From Hyphomonas polymorpha PS728 (GTDB lineage: Bacteria; Pseudomonadota; Alphaproteobacteria; Caulobacterales; Hyphomonadaceae): 64,000 bases of DNA. Of this stretch, positions 1-8,374 are shown in pieces. Position numbers and translations under genes: made by a program. The stretch spans positions 62,001 to 126,000 of the forward strand of contig NZ_ARYM01000010.1 of NCBI RefSeq assembly GCF_000685315.1, read 5' to 3'. Under the pieces are notes generated by a model. It was not told the origin of the DNA. It searched no databases and worked only from the letters and a program-made list of their open reading frames with translations. Position 1 is the stretch's first letter, and each line of letters opens with the position of its first letter.

Positions 1-47
1 GCGCCGTCGGTTTCATTGTCGAGACAGTGCAGACAGTAAAGCGGCAT
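1..47 (-). CDS. YciI-like protein, N-terminal fragment (cut by window edge)
   Basis: Only the first 15 codons lie in the window; they read MPLYCLHCLDNETDG. This hydrophobic strand ending in CLD resembles the start of YciI-related small proteins, which usually open with MPLF/MPLY followed by LDKP. The ATG at 47 follows a GGGAG ribosome-binding sequence at 57-61 with a 9-base spacer; a second in-frame ATG at 56 touches that sequence and is a worse start. The gene is divergent from the TetR-type regulator and shares its promoter region, so it could be a target of that regulator. The family call rests on a very short stretch. Confidence 0.4.
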   Translation of the reverse strand, partial: MPLYCLHCLDNETDG

Positions 48-150
48 TGCAGGCATCTCCCTTTTGATCTGCCGCCGCTATGGCACAGTCAGAAGGGCAG
101 TGTCATCGCTGTTCTGGTGCCGGTTTGAAGTAGACGTTTGGCGCGTGCAA

Positions 151-166
151 TGTCAGGTAGATGACA
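151..166. promoter_or_regulatory. Inverted repeat TGTCA-N6-TGACA in divergent promoter region
   Basis: The arms TGTCA (151-155) and TGACA (162-166) are perfect inverted repeats separated by six bases, in the gap between the YciI-like gene and the TetR-type gene. The shape suits a dimeric HTH regulator, but no specific protein can be assigned. Confidence 0.3.
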
Positions 167-190
167 CAAAATGGACGCTGAACAATATAT

Positions 191-200
191 TGAACGTTCA
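191..200. promoter_or_regulatory. Palindrome TGAACGTTCA, probable TetR-family operator
   Basis: A perfect 10-bp palindrome lies 23 bp before the regulator start and directly follows a TATATT sequence (186-191) that could serve as a -10 element. Palindromes overlapping the promoter of a tetR-type gene are the usual autoregulatory site of this family. The same core, GAACGTTC, recurs inside a 14-bp palindrome at 1180-1193. Confidence 0.45.
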
Positions 201-223
201 GCAATTTGCTGTAGACTTACCAA

Positions 224-913
224 ATGACCCAGATGGACGATACAAGGAAGATGATTCTCCACGCTGCCGTGGAGCGCATTCTTCACTATGGCTATTCGAA
301 GACAACGATGGCGGAGATTGCCAAGGACTGCAACATGTCCGCCGGCAATATCTATCGCTTCTTCGCCTCCAAGCTCGACATTGCCGAGGCCATGGCTCGC
401 AAGTTCAATGAGGAAGCCTACGCCACCTTCGCCAAGATCGCGGACAAGAAAGTGTCTGCGGCGGACCGGATGCGGGAAATCTTCCATTACGAACTGACGC
501 GGACCTATTCTGCCATTGCAGAAGAGGCGAAGATTCTGGAAGTGGCCGAAGTCCTTTCGGATGAACGTCCGCTCTACATGAATGAAAAGCTCGCCAAGGA
601 ACGCACCTATCTGGTTCAGATCATGAAGGATGGTGTGGCTGCCGGCGAATTCCGGTCCATCGACAATCCTGAAGAGGTTGCCGAGATGTGGCAGGCGGCG
701 CTGATGAAGTTTCGCTTTCCGCAGCTTTTCTCGAAACTGACCCTGCCCAAACTGCAGCGCGAAATAGACGGGGTGATGGATCTGCTGCTGGCGGGCCTGT
801 CTCCCGGCGCGACCCCGCCTGCGGCCTGGGAGAGCCTGCCCGAAGCGGTTGATCCGCATTGCGTTCCGGGCGTCGATGCCGTCATGAAAAAGCACCTGAA
901 CGCTGACGAGTGA
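224..913 (+). CDS. TetR/AcrR-family transcriptional regulator
   Basis: This 229-residue protein is a one-component repressor-type regulator. The N-terminal helix-turn-helix is clear: residues 8-55 contain ILHAAVERILHYGYSKTTMA, then AGNIYRFFASK, the pattern of the TetR DNA-binding domain (helix, turn, Y-x-F-F recognition helix). The remaining part is all-helical and of normal ligand-domain length, with no recognisable specificity. An ATG at 233 is an alternative start. The gene is divergent from a YciI-like gene and follows a palindrome at 191-200 that is probably its own operator. The effector and the target genes cannot be told from the sequence. Confidence 0.9.
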   Translation: MTQMDDTRKMILHAAVERILHYGYSKTTMAEIAKDCNMSAGNIYRFFASKLDIAEAMARKFNEEAYATFAKIADKKVSAADRMREIFHYELTRTYSAIAEEAKILEVAEVLSDERPLYMNEKLAKERTYLVQIMKDGVAAGEFRSIDNPEEVAEMWQAALMKFRFPQLFSKLTLPKLQREIDGVMDLLLAGLSPGATPPAAWESLPEAVDPHCVPGVDAVMKKHLNADE

Positions 914-932
914 ACGAAATCAAATTTATTCA

Positions 933-961
933 TTGATTATTCCTCAATGGGGTGCTATATG
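933..961 (+). promoter_or_regulatory. Probable sigma-70 promoter upstream of a small membrane ORF
   Basis: TTGATT (933-938) and TATATG (956-961) are separated by 17 bp, a good housekeeping -35/-10 pair. It lies in an AT-rich pocket just after the TetR-type gene and would start transcription near 968, about 46 bases before the small ORF at 1014. Confidence 0.5.
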
Positions 962-1013
962 ACGTTCATGGGCGGCGATGGTCGCTGCCCGGCACCGTCA
1001 GAAAGCTCTCCCC

Positions 1014-1121
1014 ATGTCCTCCCAGGAAAATCGTCAGGCCGTTCTGTCTTTCCTTGCGGCCATCCCTGCCACCGCCCTCGTCATGTGGGCGACCGTGCAG
1101 CTCGCTTATTTCGTCGGCTAA
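1014..1121 (+). CDS. Putative 35-residue single-pass membrane protein
   Basis: The reading frame encodes a charged N-terminus of about eight residues (MSSQENRQ) followed by one hydrophobic helix from about residue 9 to 34, ending LAYFVG. It follows a promoter-like sequence at 933-961 and is followed 100 bases later by a strong hairpin terminator at 1221-1250, so it looks like an independent short transcription unit. A weak purine-rich stretch (AGAAAG) lies about 10 bases before the ATG. No family is recognised. Two other frames are open across this region, but their products look like GC-rich shadow translations. Conservation of the peptide would be the deciding test. Confidence 0.4.
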   Translation: MSSQENRQAVLSFLAAIPATALVMWATVQLAYFVG

Positions 1122-1179
1122 GGCCGGCGCGCAAACAGGCATCGCTGCGCGCGTTTCCCCTACCGCGTGCAGCTTGATG

Positions 1180-1193
1180 CCGGAACGTTCCGG
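1180..1193. repeat. 14-bp perfect palindrome CCGGAACGTTCCGG
   Basis: This palindrome lies between the small ORF and its terminator. It contains the core GAACGTTC also present in the probable TetR operator at 191-200, so it may be a second site for that regulator. The core also occurs by chance inside pal, near 23417, which weakens the case. Confidence 0.35.
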
Positions 1194-1220
1194 GCTTCCT
1201 CCCACCCGGATACCGGCCAG

Positions 1221-1250
1221 ACGGGCGCCTCAAGCAGGCGCCCGTTTTCA
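1221..1250 (+). terminator. Rho-independent terminator
   Basis: A perfect 10-bp stem (ACGGGCGCCT at 1221-1230, AGGCGCCCGT at 1236-1245) with a 5-base loop is followed by TTTTCATTT. It ends the transcript carrying the small ORF at 1014 and faces the end of tsaD. Confidence 0.85.
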
Positions 1251-1278
1251 TTTGAGGCGAGGGTAAGTCTCTGTGCGG

Positions 1279-2367
1279 TCAGGCCTTCGCGCCGCGCCGG
1301 CCCGCGCCGAAGACGGGGTCTGCCTTGGCCGAGGCTTCATCCAGCGGCCAGCGCGGCCGCGCGCCCGAGGCGAGGCCTTCGCCAGTTTCCCGGCCGGATG
1401 CCAGATGCTCCGCGCCGGCCAGCGCGATCATTGCGGCATTATCCGTGCAGTGGCGCAGGGGCGGGGCAATCAGGCGCGCGCCGCCTGCCTCTGCCTCTGC
1501 TTCGAGCGCGGCGCGTATAGCCTTGTTGGAGGCGACGCCTCCGGCTACGACGAAGCGCTTTTCGTCCGTGCCCGCATCGAACTTCTCCAGCGCGCGCCGG
1601 GCCCGCGCCGAGAGGACATCACAGATGGCGGCCTGAAAGCTGGCGCAGATATCGGCCTTTTCGTTGTCGCTGCGAGCGTTTTCGGCAGCGCGGGCGACGG
1701 CCGTTTTGAGGCCTGCAAAGCTCATTTCCAGGCCCGGCCGATTGAGCAGCGGGCGCGGAAAATCATGCGCCTTCGGATTACCCGCCGCCGCCATGCGCTC
1801 TACCGCCGGCCCGCCGGGAAAACCGAGGCCGAGCAGTTTGGCCACCTTGTCAAAAGCTTCGCCGGCGGCGTCGTCGATGGTGGAGCCGAGGCGGCGATAA
1901 TCCCCCAGACCGCGCACTTCCAGAAACTGGCAATGCCCGCCGGAGACCAGCAGCAGGATGTAAGGAAAGGGGCAATCCGTACCCAGACGGGGGGAGAGCG
2001 CGTGGCCTTCCAGATGGTTTACCGGAATGAAGGGCTTGCCGGCGGCCTGGGCAATGGCTTTGCCGGTCATCAGGCCGACGAGCACGCCGCCGATGAGGCC
2101 GGGGCCGGCGGTGGCGGCAACGCCGTCAAGATCAGCATAGGAAAGACCTGCAGTGTTCATGGCGGCTGCGACCGTGAGGTCTGCCAGCTCGGCATGGGCG
2201 CGGGCGGCAATCTCCGGCACGACGCCCAGATAGGGCGCATGTTCGGCAAGTTGCGTGCGGATCACGTCTGACAATAGCGTCGCGCGGCCGTCCTCATAGC
2301 GCAGCACGGCGGCGGCCGTCTCGTCGCAGCTGGTCTCTATGCCGAGGATCGTCAGGGGCTTGGTCAT
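1279..2367 (-). CDS. tsaD: tRNA N6-adenosine threonylcarbamoyltransferase TsaD
   Basis: TsaD (formerly Gcp/YgjD) transfers the threonylcarbamoyl group onto A37 of ANN-decoding tRNAs, working in the cytoplasm with TsaB, TsaE and TsaC-made substrate. The protein opens with the family signature [14 protein letters not shown] (residues 7-20), has the iron-binding HxxxH motif as H118-LEG-H122, and the ASKH fold motif VSGGHCQ. At 362 residues it has the family's usual length. The start at 2367 (MTKPLTILG) is chosen because it places the signature at the normal distance; longer starts at 2376 and 2388 add residues not expected in the family. It is a monocistronic-looking core gene convergent with the small ORF transcript. 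Confidence 0.96.
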   Translation of the reverse strand: MTKPLTILGIETSCDETAAAVLRYEDGRATLLSDVIRTQLAEHAPYLGVVPEIAARAHAELADLTVAAAMNTAGLSYADLDGVAATAGPGLIGGVLVGLMTGKAIAQAAGKPFIPVNHLEGHALSPRLGTDCPFPYILLLVSGGHCQFLEVRGLGDYRRLGSTIDDAAGEAFDKVAKLLGLGFPGGPAVERMAAAGNPKAHDFPRPLLNRPGLEMSFAGLKTAVARAAENARSDNEKADICASFQAAICDVLSARARRALEKFDAGTDEKRFVVAGGVASNKAIRAALEAEAEAGGARLIAPPLRHCTDNAAMIALAGAEHLASGRETGEGLASGARPRWPLDEASAKADPVFGAGRRGAKA

Positions 2368-2406
2368 CGCCCGCATATAGCGGGGCAAGGGGCCGGATAG
2401 AAGCGG

Positions 2407-3120
2407 TTAAGTCGGCAGGGCTTCCGTGGGCGGGCCGGTGAACTCGGCATCGATCCAGAATTTCACCTGATCGCCGACCCCCATGGTGGAGCCTTCGGGC
2501 GGCAGGCCATGGGTCATCCCGAAATCCGAGCGGTTAAGGCTGCCGGCGGCGTGAAAACCGGCGCGGGCGTTTGGATCATAGGGCGGGTAGCCCGGATAGG
2601 CGCCATTGAAGTGAACCTCAAAAGAGACCGGGACGGTTGCGCCCAGGAAGGTCAGGCCGCCGGTGACTTCGGCGTCTGCGGGGCCGGTCTGGCGGATTTG
2701 CGTGGAGGTGAAGGTGATTTCCGGGAAGGCGGCCGCGTTCAGCCAGTCGGCGCCCAACAGTGTTTCGAGGAAACCTTCGGGCGGGGTGGGGATGGTGAGC
2801 GAGGTTGGATCGACCGTTGCGGTGAGCGTGGCGGCCTCGGGCGCGGCGGGATCGATCGTCAGGGTGGCATCAAAGCGCGTGAACTGGCCCACATAGTTTG
2901 AAAAGCCGAGATGATCCACGGCGAAGACGAGGCTCGCATGGTGTTTGTCGAGCCGGTAAACGCCGGCACCAGCGCCATTGGCGAGCGCAGGATCGGGGGT
3001 GACCGGCGCAATGGCGGCGTCGGCGGGGCTGGACTCCGGGGCGGTCGCCTGGGGCGCGCTGATGCAGGCGCTGAAGAGGATGGCTGACAGCAGGAGCGCG
3101 GAAATCGGGCGGGGGCGCAT
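2407..3120 (-). CDS. YceI-family lipoprotein
   Basis: This 237-residue protein carries a lipoprotein signal (hydrophobic segment then SAC, Cys19) and a Pro/Ala-rich linker. A YceI-like domain follows from about residue 50, with the typical opening YRLDKHHASLVFAVDHLG and FDATLTID. YceI proteins are lipocalin-like beta-barrels that bind long isoprenoid chains in the periplasm; the exact ligand here is unknown. The start at 3120 is preceded by AAAGGA at good spacing; the open frame runs upstream to 3228 but that part is basic and has no signal character. It ends about 40 bp upstream of tsaD on the same strand and is divergent from the ECF sigma gene. Confidence 0.85.
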   Translation of the reverse strand: MRPRPISALLLSAILFSACISAPQATAPESSPADAAIAPVTPDPALANGAGAGVYRLDKHHASLVFAVDHLGFSNYVGQFTRFDATLTIDPAAPEAATLTATVDPTSLTIPTPPEGFLETLLGADWLNAAAFPEITFTSTQIRQTGPADAEVTGGLTFLGATVPVSFEVHFNGAYPGYPPYDPNARAGFHAAGSLNRSDFGMTHGLPPEGSTMGVGDQVKFWIDAEFTGPPTEALPT

Positions 3121-3316
3121 GGGATCGTCCTTTCGCAGTCTGGCCTGCTTGTGTGCCCCTTTCCGCGCGCGGCGGCTAGCCGGGAAATAGAATTTCGCCG
3201 GCCTCCTGCGCGACTGGATGGCCATCACGATGCTCGTGCCGTTGCTGGCATGGGTGGGCGTGACGATTTTCCGGTAAGGATTGTAAGAAACTCTGCGCCT
3301 GCCAGACTATCCTGTC

Positions 3317-3838
3317 ATGAAGCCGGTGTTCGATCAGGATCAGCGTTATATGGAGGCCGTAGAGGCCCATGGCGGCGCGCTGGAGCGGCTGGCCCGCGCG
3401 ATGGAGGCCCATCCGGAGCGGCGCCGGGATCTGTTGCAGGAAATGCATGTCGCCCTCTGGCGCAGCTTTGCGAAGTTTGATGGGCGCTGCAGCCTCAAGA
3501 CCTGGGTTTACCGGGTGGCGCATAATGTGGCGTCCACCCATGTGGGCCGCGAGGTGCGGCGCAATCGGGGGCTGGTGGGGGAGGAGGCCATCGGCCCGGT
3601 GGTGGCGGCCGATAATCCGGCAACGGATTATGAGCGTGAGGACGCGCTGGAACGCCTCAACGCCTGGATACGCGCCCTGAAGCCGGCAGACCGGCAGGTG
3701 ATGACGCTTTATCTGGAGGAACTGGACGCGCCGGCCATCGCCGAGATTACTGGCTTTACGCCCGGCGCGGTGACGACGCGCATTTCTCGCCTCAAGGCGC
3801 GGCTGGCAGAAGATTTCAGGGAGAAAGTCGATGTCTGA
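3317..3838 (+). CDS. ECF-type RNA polymerase sigma factor
   Basis: This 173-residue protein has the two-domain layout of extracytoplasmic-function sigma factors. Region 2 lies at about residues 20-80 (RRDLLQEMHVALWRSFAKFD, then TWVYRVAHNVA) and region 4 at about 120-168 (IRALKPADRQVMTLYLEEL, then ITGFTPGAVTTRISRLKARL). It would direct RNA polymerase to a small stress or envelope regulon. Its last codons overlap the start of the next gene by 8 bases, so the two are translationally coupled; that neighbour is a membrane protein and the best candidate for its anti-sigma factor. A possible autoregulatory promoter lies in the sequence GGATTGTAAGAAACT about 45 bp upstream, but its consensus is unknown. 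Confidence 0.92.
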   Translation: MKPVFDQDQRYMEAVEAHGGALERLARAMEAHPERRRDLLQEMHVALWRSFAKFDGRCSLKTWVYRVAHNVASTHVGREVRRNRGLVGEEAIGPVVAADNPATDYEREDALERLNAWIRALKPADRQVMTLYLEELDAPAIAEITGFTPGAVTTRISRLKARLAEDFREKVDV

Positions 3839-4433
3839 TCATGATCCCCTTCGCGATCTCTGGGCAGGCCAGGAGACGGGCAATTTTGTCATGCCGCTTG
3901 AGGACGTGCGCCGGAAGGCGCGCGACTTTCAGAAAACCATCCTGCGTCGGAACATGACCGAATATGCCGCTGCCGCCCTGGTGATTGCCCTTTTCGGCTG
4001 GACGGCGATCACCGTGCCGGAGCCCATCGTCCGGGCGGGGTGTTTTCTGATTATCTTCGGGGCGCTTTATGTCTGCTGGAAACTCTACGGCCTGGCGCGG
4101 TCTGCCAGCGGGGCAGAGATGGACGCCGCCCAGAACCTGATGACGTTTCACCGGGCAGAACTGCTGCGCCAGCGTGCGGCGCTGGCATCGGTGTGGCGCT
4201 GGTATCTCCTGCCGTTCGTGCCGGGGATGGCGGTGTTCCTGGGCGGGGTAAGCTTTGCGCCGGACAATCCGGCGCCACTGGCGGTGAAGCTCGTCATTTT
4301 GCTGTTTGCGGCAATGCTGGTTGCTGCCTTGTTTTATGGAGTGTGGTGGCTGAACCAGCGGGCGGTGAAGGCGCTGGACGGAGAGATAGCGGCGCTGGAA
4401 GGTGCGGGCGAGGACTGGCCGGTTGATTCTTAG
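3831..4433 (+). CDS. Four-helix membrane protein coupled to ECF sigma factor; possible anti-sigma
   Basis: The 200-residue protein has a cytoplasmic N-terminal segment of about 43 residues, then four hydrophobic segments at roughly 45-62, 67-86, 123-142 and 151-174, with a basic loop between the second and third. The opening LRDLWAGQE, then PLEDVRRKA, then LRRNMTEY resembles small membrane proteins I have seen encoded beside ECF sigma genes, but I know no named family for it. It lacks the HxxxCxxC zinc anti-sigma motif. Overlap with the sigma gene (ATG at 3831, sigma stop at 3838) suggests co-translation. The role as a membrane-tethered inhibitor of the sigma factor is inference from context. 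Confidence 0.7.
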   Translation: MSDHDPLRDLWAGQETGNFVMPLEDVRRKARDFQKTILRRNMTEYAAAALVIALFGWTAITVPEPIVRAGCFLIIFGALYVCWKLYGLARSASGAEMDAAQNLMTFHRAELLRQRAALASVWRWYLLPFVPGMAVFLGGVSFAPDNPAPLAVKLVILLFAAMLVAALFYGVWWLNQRAVKALDGEIAALEGAGEDWPVDS

Positions 4434-4485
4434 GGAAGATCGCGCCACGCTGGACGCCTGCAATTTACCACTCAGGAGCACGCCC

Positions 4486-4911
4486 ATGACTGCCGCTCTG
4501 TTGCTGCCCGCCGCAATTCTGGTTGCCTGGACGTTGATCATCTGGGCCTGGATGCTGGCGACCCACGTACCGGCCATGCAGAAGGCGCGGTTGCATCCGG
4601 AGAAGGCCAAGCACACACGCGGGGATGCGTGGAACGCGCTGCCCTCAGAGGTTCGTCAGGTGGCGGACAATTACAACCACCTTATGGAACAGCCGACGAT
4701 TTTCTATGCCATCGTGATGGTGCTGGCTGTCAGCGGTGAGACAGGCATGGTAGATGTGGGACTCGCCTGGGCTTATGTTGCCCTGCGGATCATCCATTCA
4801 CTTTGGCAGGTGACCCGTAACGTCGTGATGATCCGTTTCTACCTGTTCGTGGTGTCCACGCTGGTGCTGTTCCCGATGGCGGGCCGGGCGATTTATCTTC
4901 TGCTCACCTGA
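4486..4911 (+). CDS. MAPEG-family membrane protein
   Basis: The 141-residue protein has four predicted membrane helices and the MAPEG layout: an N-terminal helix, a loop with HTRGDAWNALPSEVRQVADN, then YNHLMEQPTIFYA and RIIHSLWQVTRNVVMIRFYLF. MAPEG proteins include glutathione- and eicosanoid-related membrane enzymes; bacterial members are mostly uncharacterised. The start at 4486 is supported by AGGAG nine bases upstream; the longer open frame from 4402 overlaps the previous gene and adds no expected sequence. It lies in the same direction just after the sigma/membrane pair and may be read through from it. Confidence 0.88.
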   Translation: MTAALLLPAAILVAWTLIIWAWMLATHVPAMQKARLHPEKAKHTRGDAWNALPSEVRQVADNYNHLMEQPTIFYAIVMVLAVSGETGMVDVGLAWAYVALRIIHSLWQVTRNVVMIRFYLFVVSTLVLFPMAGRAIYLLLT

Positions 4912-4932
4912 TGCGCGGGAGGCGGATGGGGC

Positions 4933-6738
4933 TTAATCCCCATCCATCCGGAGCGCCGCCACGAAGGCTTCCTGCGGGATTTCCACCTTGCCGAACTGGC
5001 GCATGCGGGCCTTGCCGGCCTTTTGCTTGTCGAGGAGTTTGCGTTTGCGCGTAGCGTCGCCGCCATAGCATTTCGCGGTCACGTCTTTCCTCATGGCACT
5101 GATGGTTTCACGCGCCACCACGCGCCCGCCGATAGCCGCCTGGATCGGGATTTTGAACATCTGGCGCGGGATCAGCTCTTTCAGGCGCTCGCACATCTGG
5201 CGGCCCCGGCTTTCGGCGCGGTCGCGGTGGACGAGCATGGCGAGCGCATCGACAGGCTCCTCATTGACGAGGATCTGCAGCTTGACGAGGTTTTCGGCGC
5301 GGTGGCCGATGAGGGTGTAGTCAAAGCTGGCATAGCCGCGCGAGATGGATTTCAGGCGGTCATAGAAATCGAACACCACCTCGTTGAGGGGCAGTTCATA
5401 TTTCACGCAGGCCCGTCCGCCCACGTAGGATAGTTCGGTCTGAATGCCGCGGCGGTCCTGACAGAGTTTCAAGATCGAGCCGAGATATTCGTCCGGCGTG
5501 TAAATGGTGGCGGCAATCCACGGCTCGCGGATTTCGGCGATGCGCACCACGTCCGGCATATCGGCCGGGTTGTGCAGCTCGATCTCGGTACCGTCCGTCA
5601 TCGTCATTTCATAGACGACGCTCGGCGCGGTCGCGATCAGGTCGAGGTCAAACTCGCGGGAGAGGCGTTCCTGGATGATTTCCAGGTGGAGGAGGCCAAG
5701 GAAGCCGCAGCGGAAGCCCATGCCGAGCGCGGCGGAGGTTTCCATCTCCCAGGTGAAGGAGGCGTCGTTGAGGCGCAGCTTGCCCATTGCGGCGCGCAAG
5801 TCGTCAAAGTCGCCCGCATCCATCGGGAAGAGGCCGCAGAACACGACCGGTTGCACGTCTTTATAGCCGGGCAGGGCCTTGTCGGTCGGGCGCTTGTCTT
5901 CGGTGATCGTGTCACCGATGGAGCAGTCGCCGACCTCTTTGATCGAGGCCACGAAATAGCCAACCTCGCCGGGGCCGAGCGCATCGACTTCGGTGAGCTT
6001 GGGATTGAATGTGCCGACCTTGTCGATCTCGTAGACGCCGCCGGTGCGCATCATGCGGATCGACTGTTTCTTCTTCAGCACGCCGTCATGCACGCGGACG
6101 ATGACGACCACGCCGAGATAGGGGTCGTAATAGGCGTCAACGAGCGCGGCCTTGAGGGGCGCGGCCTGATCGCCTCCCCGCGGCGGGGGCAGGCGGGTGA
6201 CGATGGCTTCCAGCACATCGGGGATGCCAAGGCCGGTCTTGGCCGAAATCTGAACGGCGTCAGAGGCATCAAGACCGATGATCTCCTCGATCTGCTCTTT
6301 CACCCGGTCCACGTCAGCGGCCGGCAGGTCGATCTTGTTGAGGACCGGCACAATCTCATGGTTCTGGTCGATGGCCTGATAGACGTTGGCCAGCGTCTGG
6401 GCCTCCACGCCTTGGGAGGCATCCACCACCAGCAGGGAGCCTTCACAGGCCGCGAGGCACCGGGAGACTTCATAGGCAAAGTCGACGTGTCCGGGCGTGT
6501 CCATCAGGTTGAGGGTATAGGTCTCGCCATCCTGCGCCGTGTAGGACAGGCGCACCGTCTGGGCCTTGATGGTGATGCCGCGCTCTTTCTCGATATCCAT
6601 CGAATCGAGCACCTGTTCGCTCATCTCCCGGTCGGTCAGCCCGCCGCAGGCCTGGATCAGGCGGTCGGCAAGGGTCGACTTCCCATGGTCGATATGGGCG
6701 ATGATGGAAAAGTTACGGATTTTGTCGCGTGGGGTCAT
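4933..6738 (-). CDS. lepA: Elongation factor 4 (LepA)
   Basis: LepA is a ribosome-associated translational GTPase that helps 30S biogenesis and translation under stress. The 601-residue product has all GTPase motifs: AHIDHGKST near residue 15, DTPGH in the switch region and NKID, followed by the EF-G-like domains and the family-specific C-terminal domain with [14 protein letters not shown]. The start at 6738 (MTPRDKIRN) matches the family; the earlier in-frame start at 6759 adds only a short tail. It is a single gene, convergent with the MAPEG gene. Confidence 0.97.
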   Translation of the reverse strand: MTPRDKIRNFSIIAHIDHGKSTLADRLIQACGGLTDREMSEQVLDSMDIEKERGITIKAQTVRLSYTAQDGETYTLNLMDTPGHVDFAYEVSRCLAACEGSLLVVDASQGVEAQTLANVYQAIDQNHEIVPVLNKIDLPAADVDRVKEQIEEIIGLDASDAVQISAKTGLGIPDVLEAIVTRLPPPRGGDQAAPLKAALVDAYYDPYLGVVVIVRVHDGVLKKKQSIRMMRTGGVYEIDKVGTFNPKLTEVDALGPGEVGYFVASIKEVGDCSIGDTITEDKRPTDKALPGYKDVQPVVFCGLFPMDAGDFDDLRAAMGKLRLNDASFTWEMETSAALGMGFRCGFLGLLHLEIIQERLSREFDLDLIATAPSVVYEMTMTDGTEIELHNPADMPDVVRIAEIREPWIAATIYTPDEYLGSILKLCQDRRGIQTELSYVGGRACVKYELPLNEVVFDFYDRLKSISRGYASFDYTLIGHRAENLVKLQILVNEEPVDALAMLVHRDRAESRGRQMCERLKELIPRQMFKIPIQAAIGGRVVARETISAMRKDVTAKCYGGDATRKRKLLDKQKAGKARMRQFGKVEIPQEAFVAALRMDGD

Positions 6739-6795
6739 GGGCGGCATATAGCGTTGCATTCGCCCGCCTGAAAGCGGTTTCAGGCGGCTACGTGC

Positions 6796-8127
6796 CTATC
6801 GCCAGCCCAGCAGCCCGCCATAGGGCGCGGCAAGTTGCTTCGGAAGCCAGCCCACCGCCGAATTTATCCGCACAATCAAGGCCTGGAACCGGGTGGCCAG
6901 CCAGTTGCCGCGCGCTGTCTGCAGCCAGTTGAAGGCATAGCTTTGCAGGCAGACCAGGAAGAACAGCGCGAAAGTATAGATCCAGCTGCCGGTGAGGCTG
7001 AGGGTCAGCGCCGGGGCGAGGTAGAGCAGGGCATTGCCAAAGGAGAAGGTGAAAAGGCTGGTCTTGCCGGCAAAGCCCAGAGACAGGCCGAACTTCACCC
7101 GGAATCCGTCATAGAGGACCAGGCAGACGAACACCGCCAGCAGCGTGCCGAAAAGCCCGAAGGCGAAATAGATCGGATGGTTGATATTTCGGTAGGTAAG
7201 GTTGCTGAGGTCTCGCACAGTGGTGAGGGGTGCATCGTAATTCCAGAAGCTAAGCAGGACGGCGCCTGAAACCAGCAGAAGGGCTGCCATGCCGATGGCT
7301 GCCTGGACGATCTGCTGGCGGCTGGAACTGGGGCGGCTGAGGACGATCACAGCGCGGCCGATCATCATGCCCCAGATTACGAATGTCATCCCGTGCAAAA
7401 AGGAGGGGCCGCCCGTCACAATCTCTCCACCGCCGATCAGGAAACATATCAACGGGCTGAGATAGACATCTGCGGAGGATGTTTCCGGCACCTGAAGCTG
7501 CGTGATCAGCGGATGCAGCAGGTGGATGATCACCGAGACAGCGCCCAGCGCCACAAAGCCAAGCCTGTCGCGCAGGAAGATCAACGCCGGGGCTAGGGCC
7601 AGAGCAAGGGTGTAGAATTTCAGGATGTCGCCATAGGGCGAGCCGCCGAGGAACAGCGCGCAACGCAGCGTATATCCCGGCGAGCTGAGGCCTGCCGCCA
7701 GCATGGCCAGCAGCGTGACCAGATAGAGCAAGTAGCATTGAGCGGCGCGGGTCAAAAGCCGGGCTATGGTCTGCTGCTTCTGCCCCGCTTCGATTCGGGG
7801 ACGGTAGACAATCTCCAATACCGATCCAAACAGGATGATGAAGATTGGCGGGCTCATCTGGAGGAAAAAGCGCAGCCAGATCAGCCCGGCATGGTCGAAC
7901 GAGTAATAGGGCTGGGCGCCGCCTTCCGCGAGCGCGTGGCTGAACATTGTCGCGAGGATCGCCGCAGACCGGCATATATCCAGCCCGATGATGCGCACTT
8001 GAGCGGCTGATGAAGATGCTGCGGCCGTTTCGGCGTGTAATTCCCGCGTCGGGGGAAAAGAAGCGCGCGCGAGTTCAGGCGCTTGGGTCTCGTTGTACTT
8101 GGTTAACTCTACGCTCTTGCCGTGCAT
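6796..8127 (-). CDS. Multi-pass membrane protein, OpgC/acyltransferase-3-like
   Basis: This 443-residue protein has about ten hydrophobic helices. After a 45-residue cytoplasmic tail it opens RIIGLDICRSAAILATMFSHAL, the pattern (R-x-x-x-LDxxRxxAI, then H) of the acyltransferase-3/OpgC superfamily, whose members transfer acyl or succinyl groups to exported glycans. The internal helices fit OpgC better than classical acyltransferase 3. The substrate is unknown. An in-frame GTG at 8139 is an alternative start; the ATG at 8127 is preferred although neither has a strong ribosome-binding sequence. It is divergent from the pair at 8375-10025. Confidence 0.6.
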   Translation of the reverse strand: MHGKSVELTKYNETQAPELARASFPPTRELHAETAAASSSAAQVRIIGLDICRSAAILATMFSHALAEGGAQPYYSFDHAGLIWLRFFLQMSPPIFIILFGSVLEIVYRPRIEAGQKQQTIARLLTRAAQCYLLYLVTLLAMLAAGLSSPGYTLRCALFLGGSPYGDILKFYTLALALAPALIFLRDRLGFVALGAVSVIIHLLHPLITQLQVPETSSADVYLSPLICFLIGGGEIVTGGPSFLHGMTFVIWGMMIGRAVIVLSRPSSSRQQIVQAAIGMAALLLVSGAVLLSFWNYDAPLTTVRDLSNLTYRNINHPIYFAFGLFGTLLAVFVCLVLYDGFRVKFGLSLGFAGKTSLFTFSFGNALLYLAPALTLSLTGSWIYTFALFFLVCLQSYAFNWLQTARGNWLATRFQALIVRINSAVGWLPKQLAAPYGGLLGWR

Positions 8128-8374
8128 TCTTGTGCTCACACGAAAAAATACTTTTGCTCCATATCATCTTCTTGTGGGGTTTTCACTAACTATCTGAATT
8201 CTTTTGCTTAATGGCGGCGCTGTGGGGACAATTTTCCCGCGGGAAGCCAATAAAACAGGCGGCCGGCCGCAGTGGCGCCGGGTCCCCAATGGTTAACAGC
8301 GTCCTGTGCGGGCGCCTTGCGACAGGGGGGGAAGCTCAGTTAATATTTTTATCTGACCTTTGGAGGATCAGCAC

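Noticed and set aside
3218-3277. Possible 19-residue hydrophobic peptide between the YceI gene and the ECF sigma gene
   Set aside because: The peptide reads plausibly as a membrane segment but has no ribosome-binding sequence, no own promoter or terminator, and lies in a divergent promoter region.
5572-6771. 399-codon open frame on the plus strand
   Set aside because: It is antisense to lepA; the lepA product is complete and unmistakable, and the antisense product is His/Asp/Gly-rich as expected for a shadow frame.
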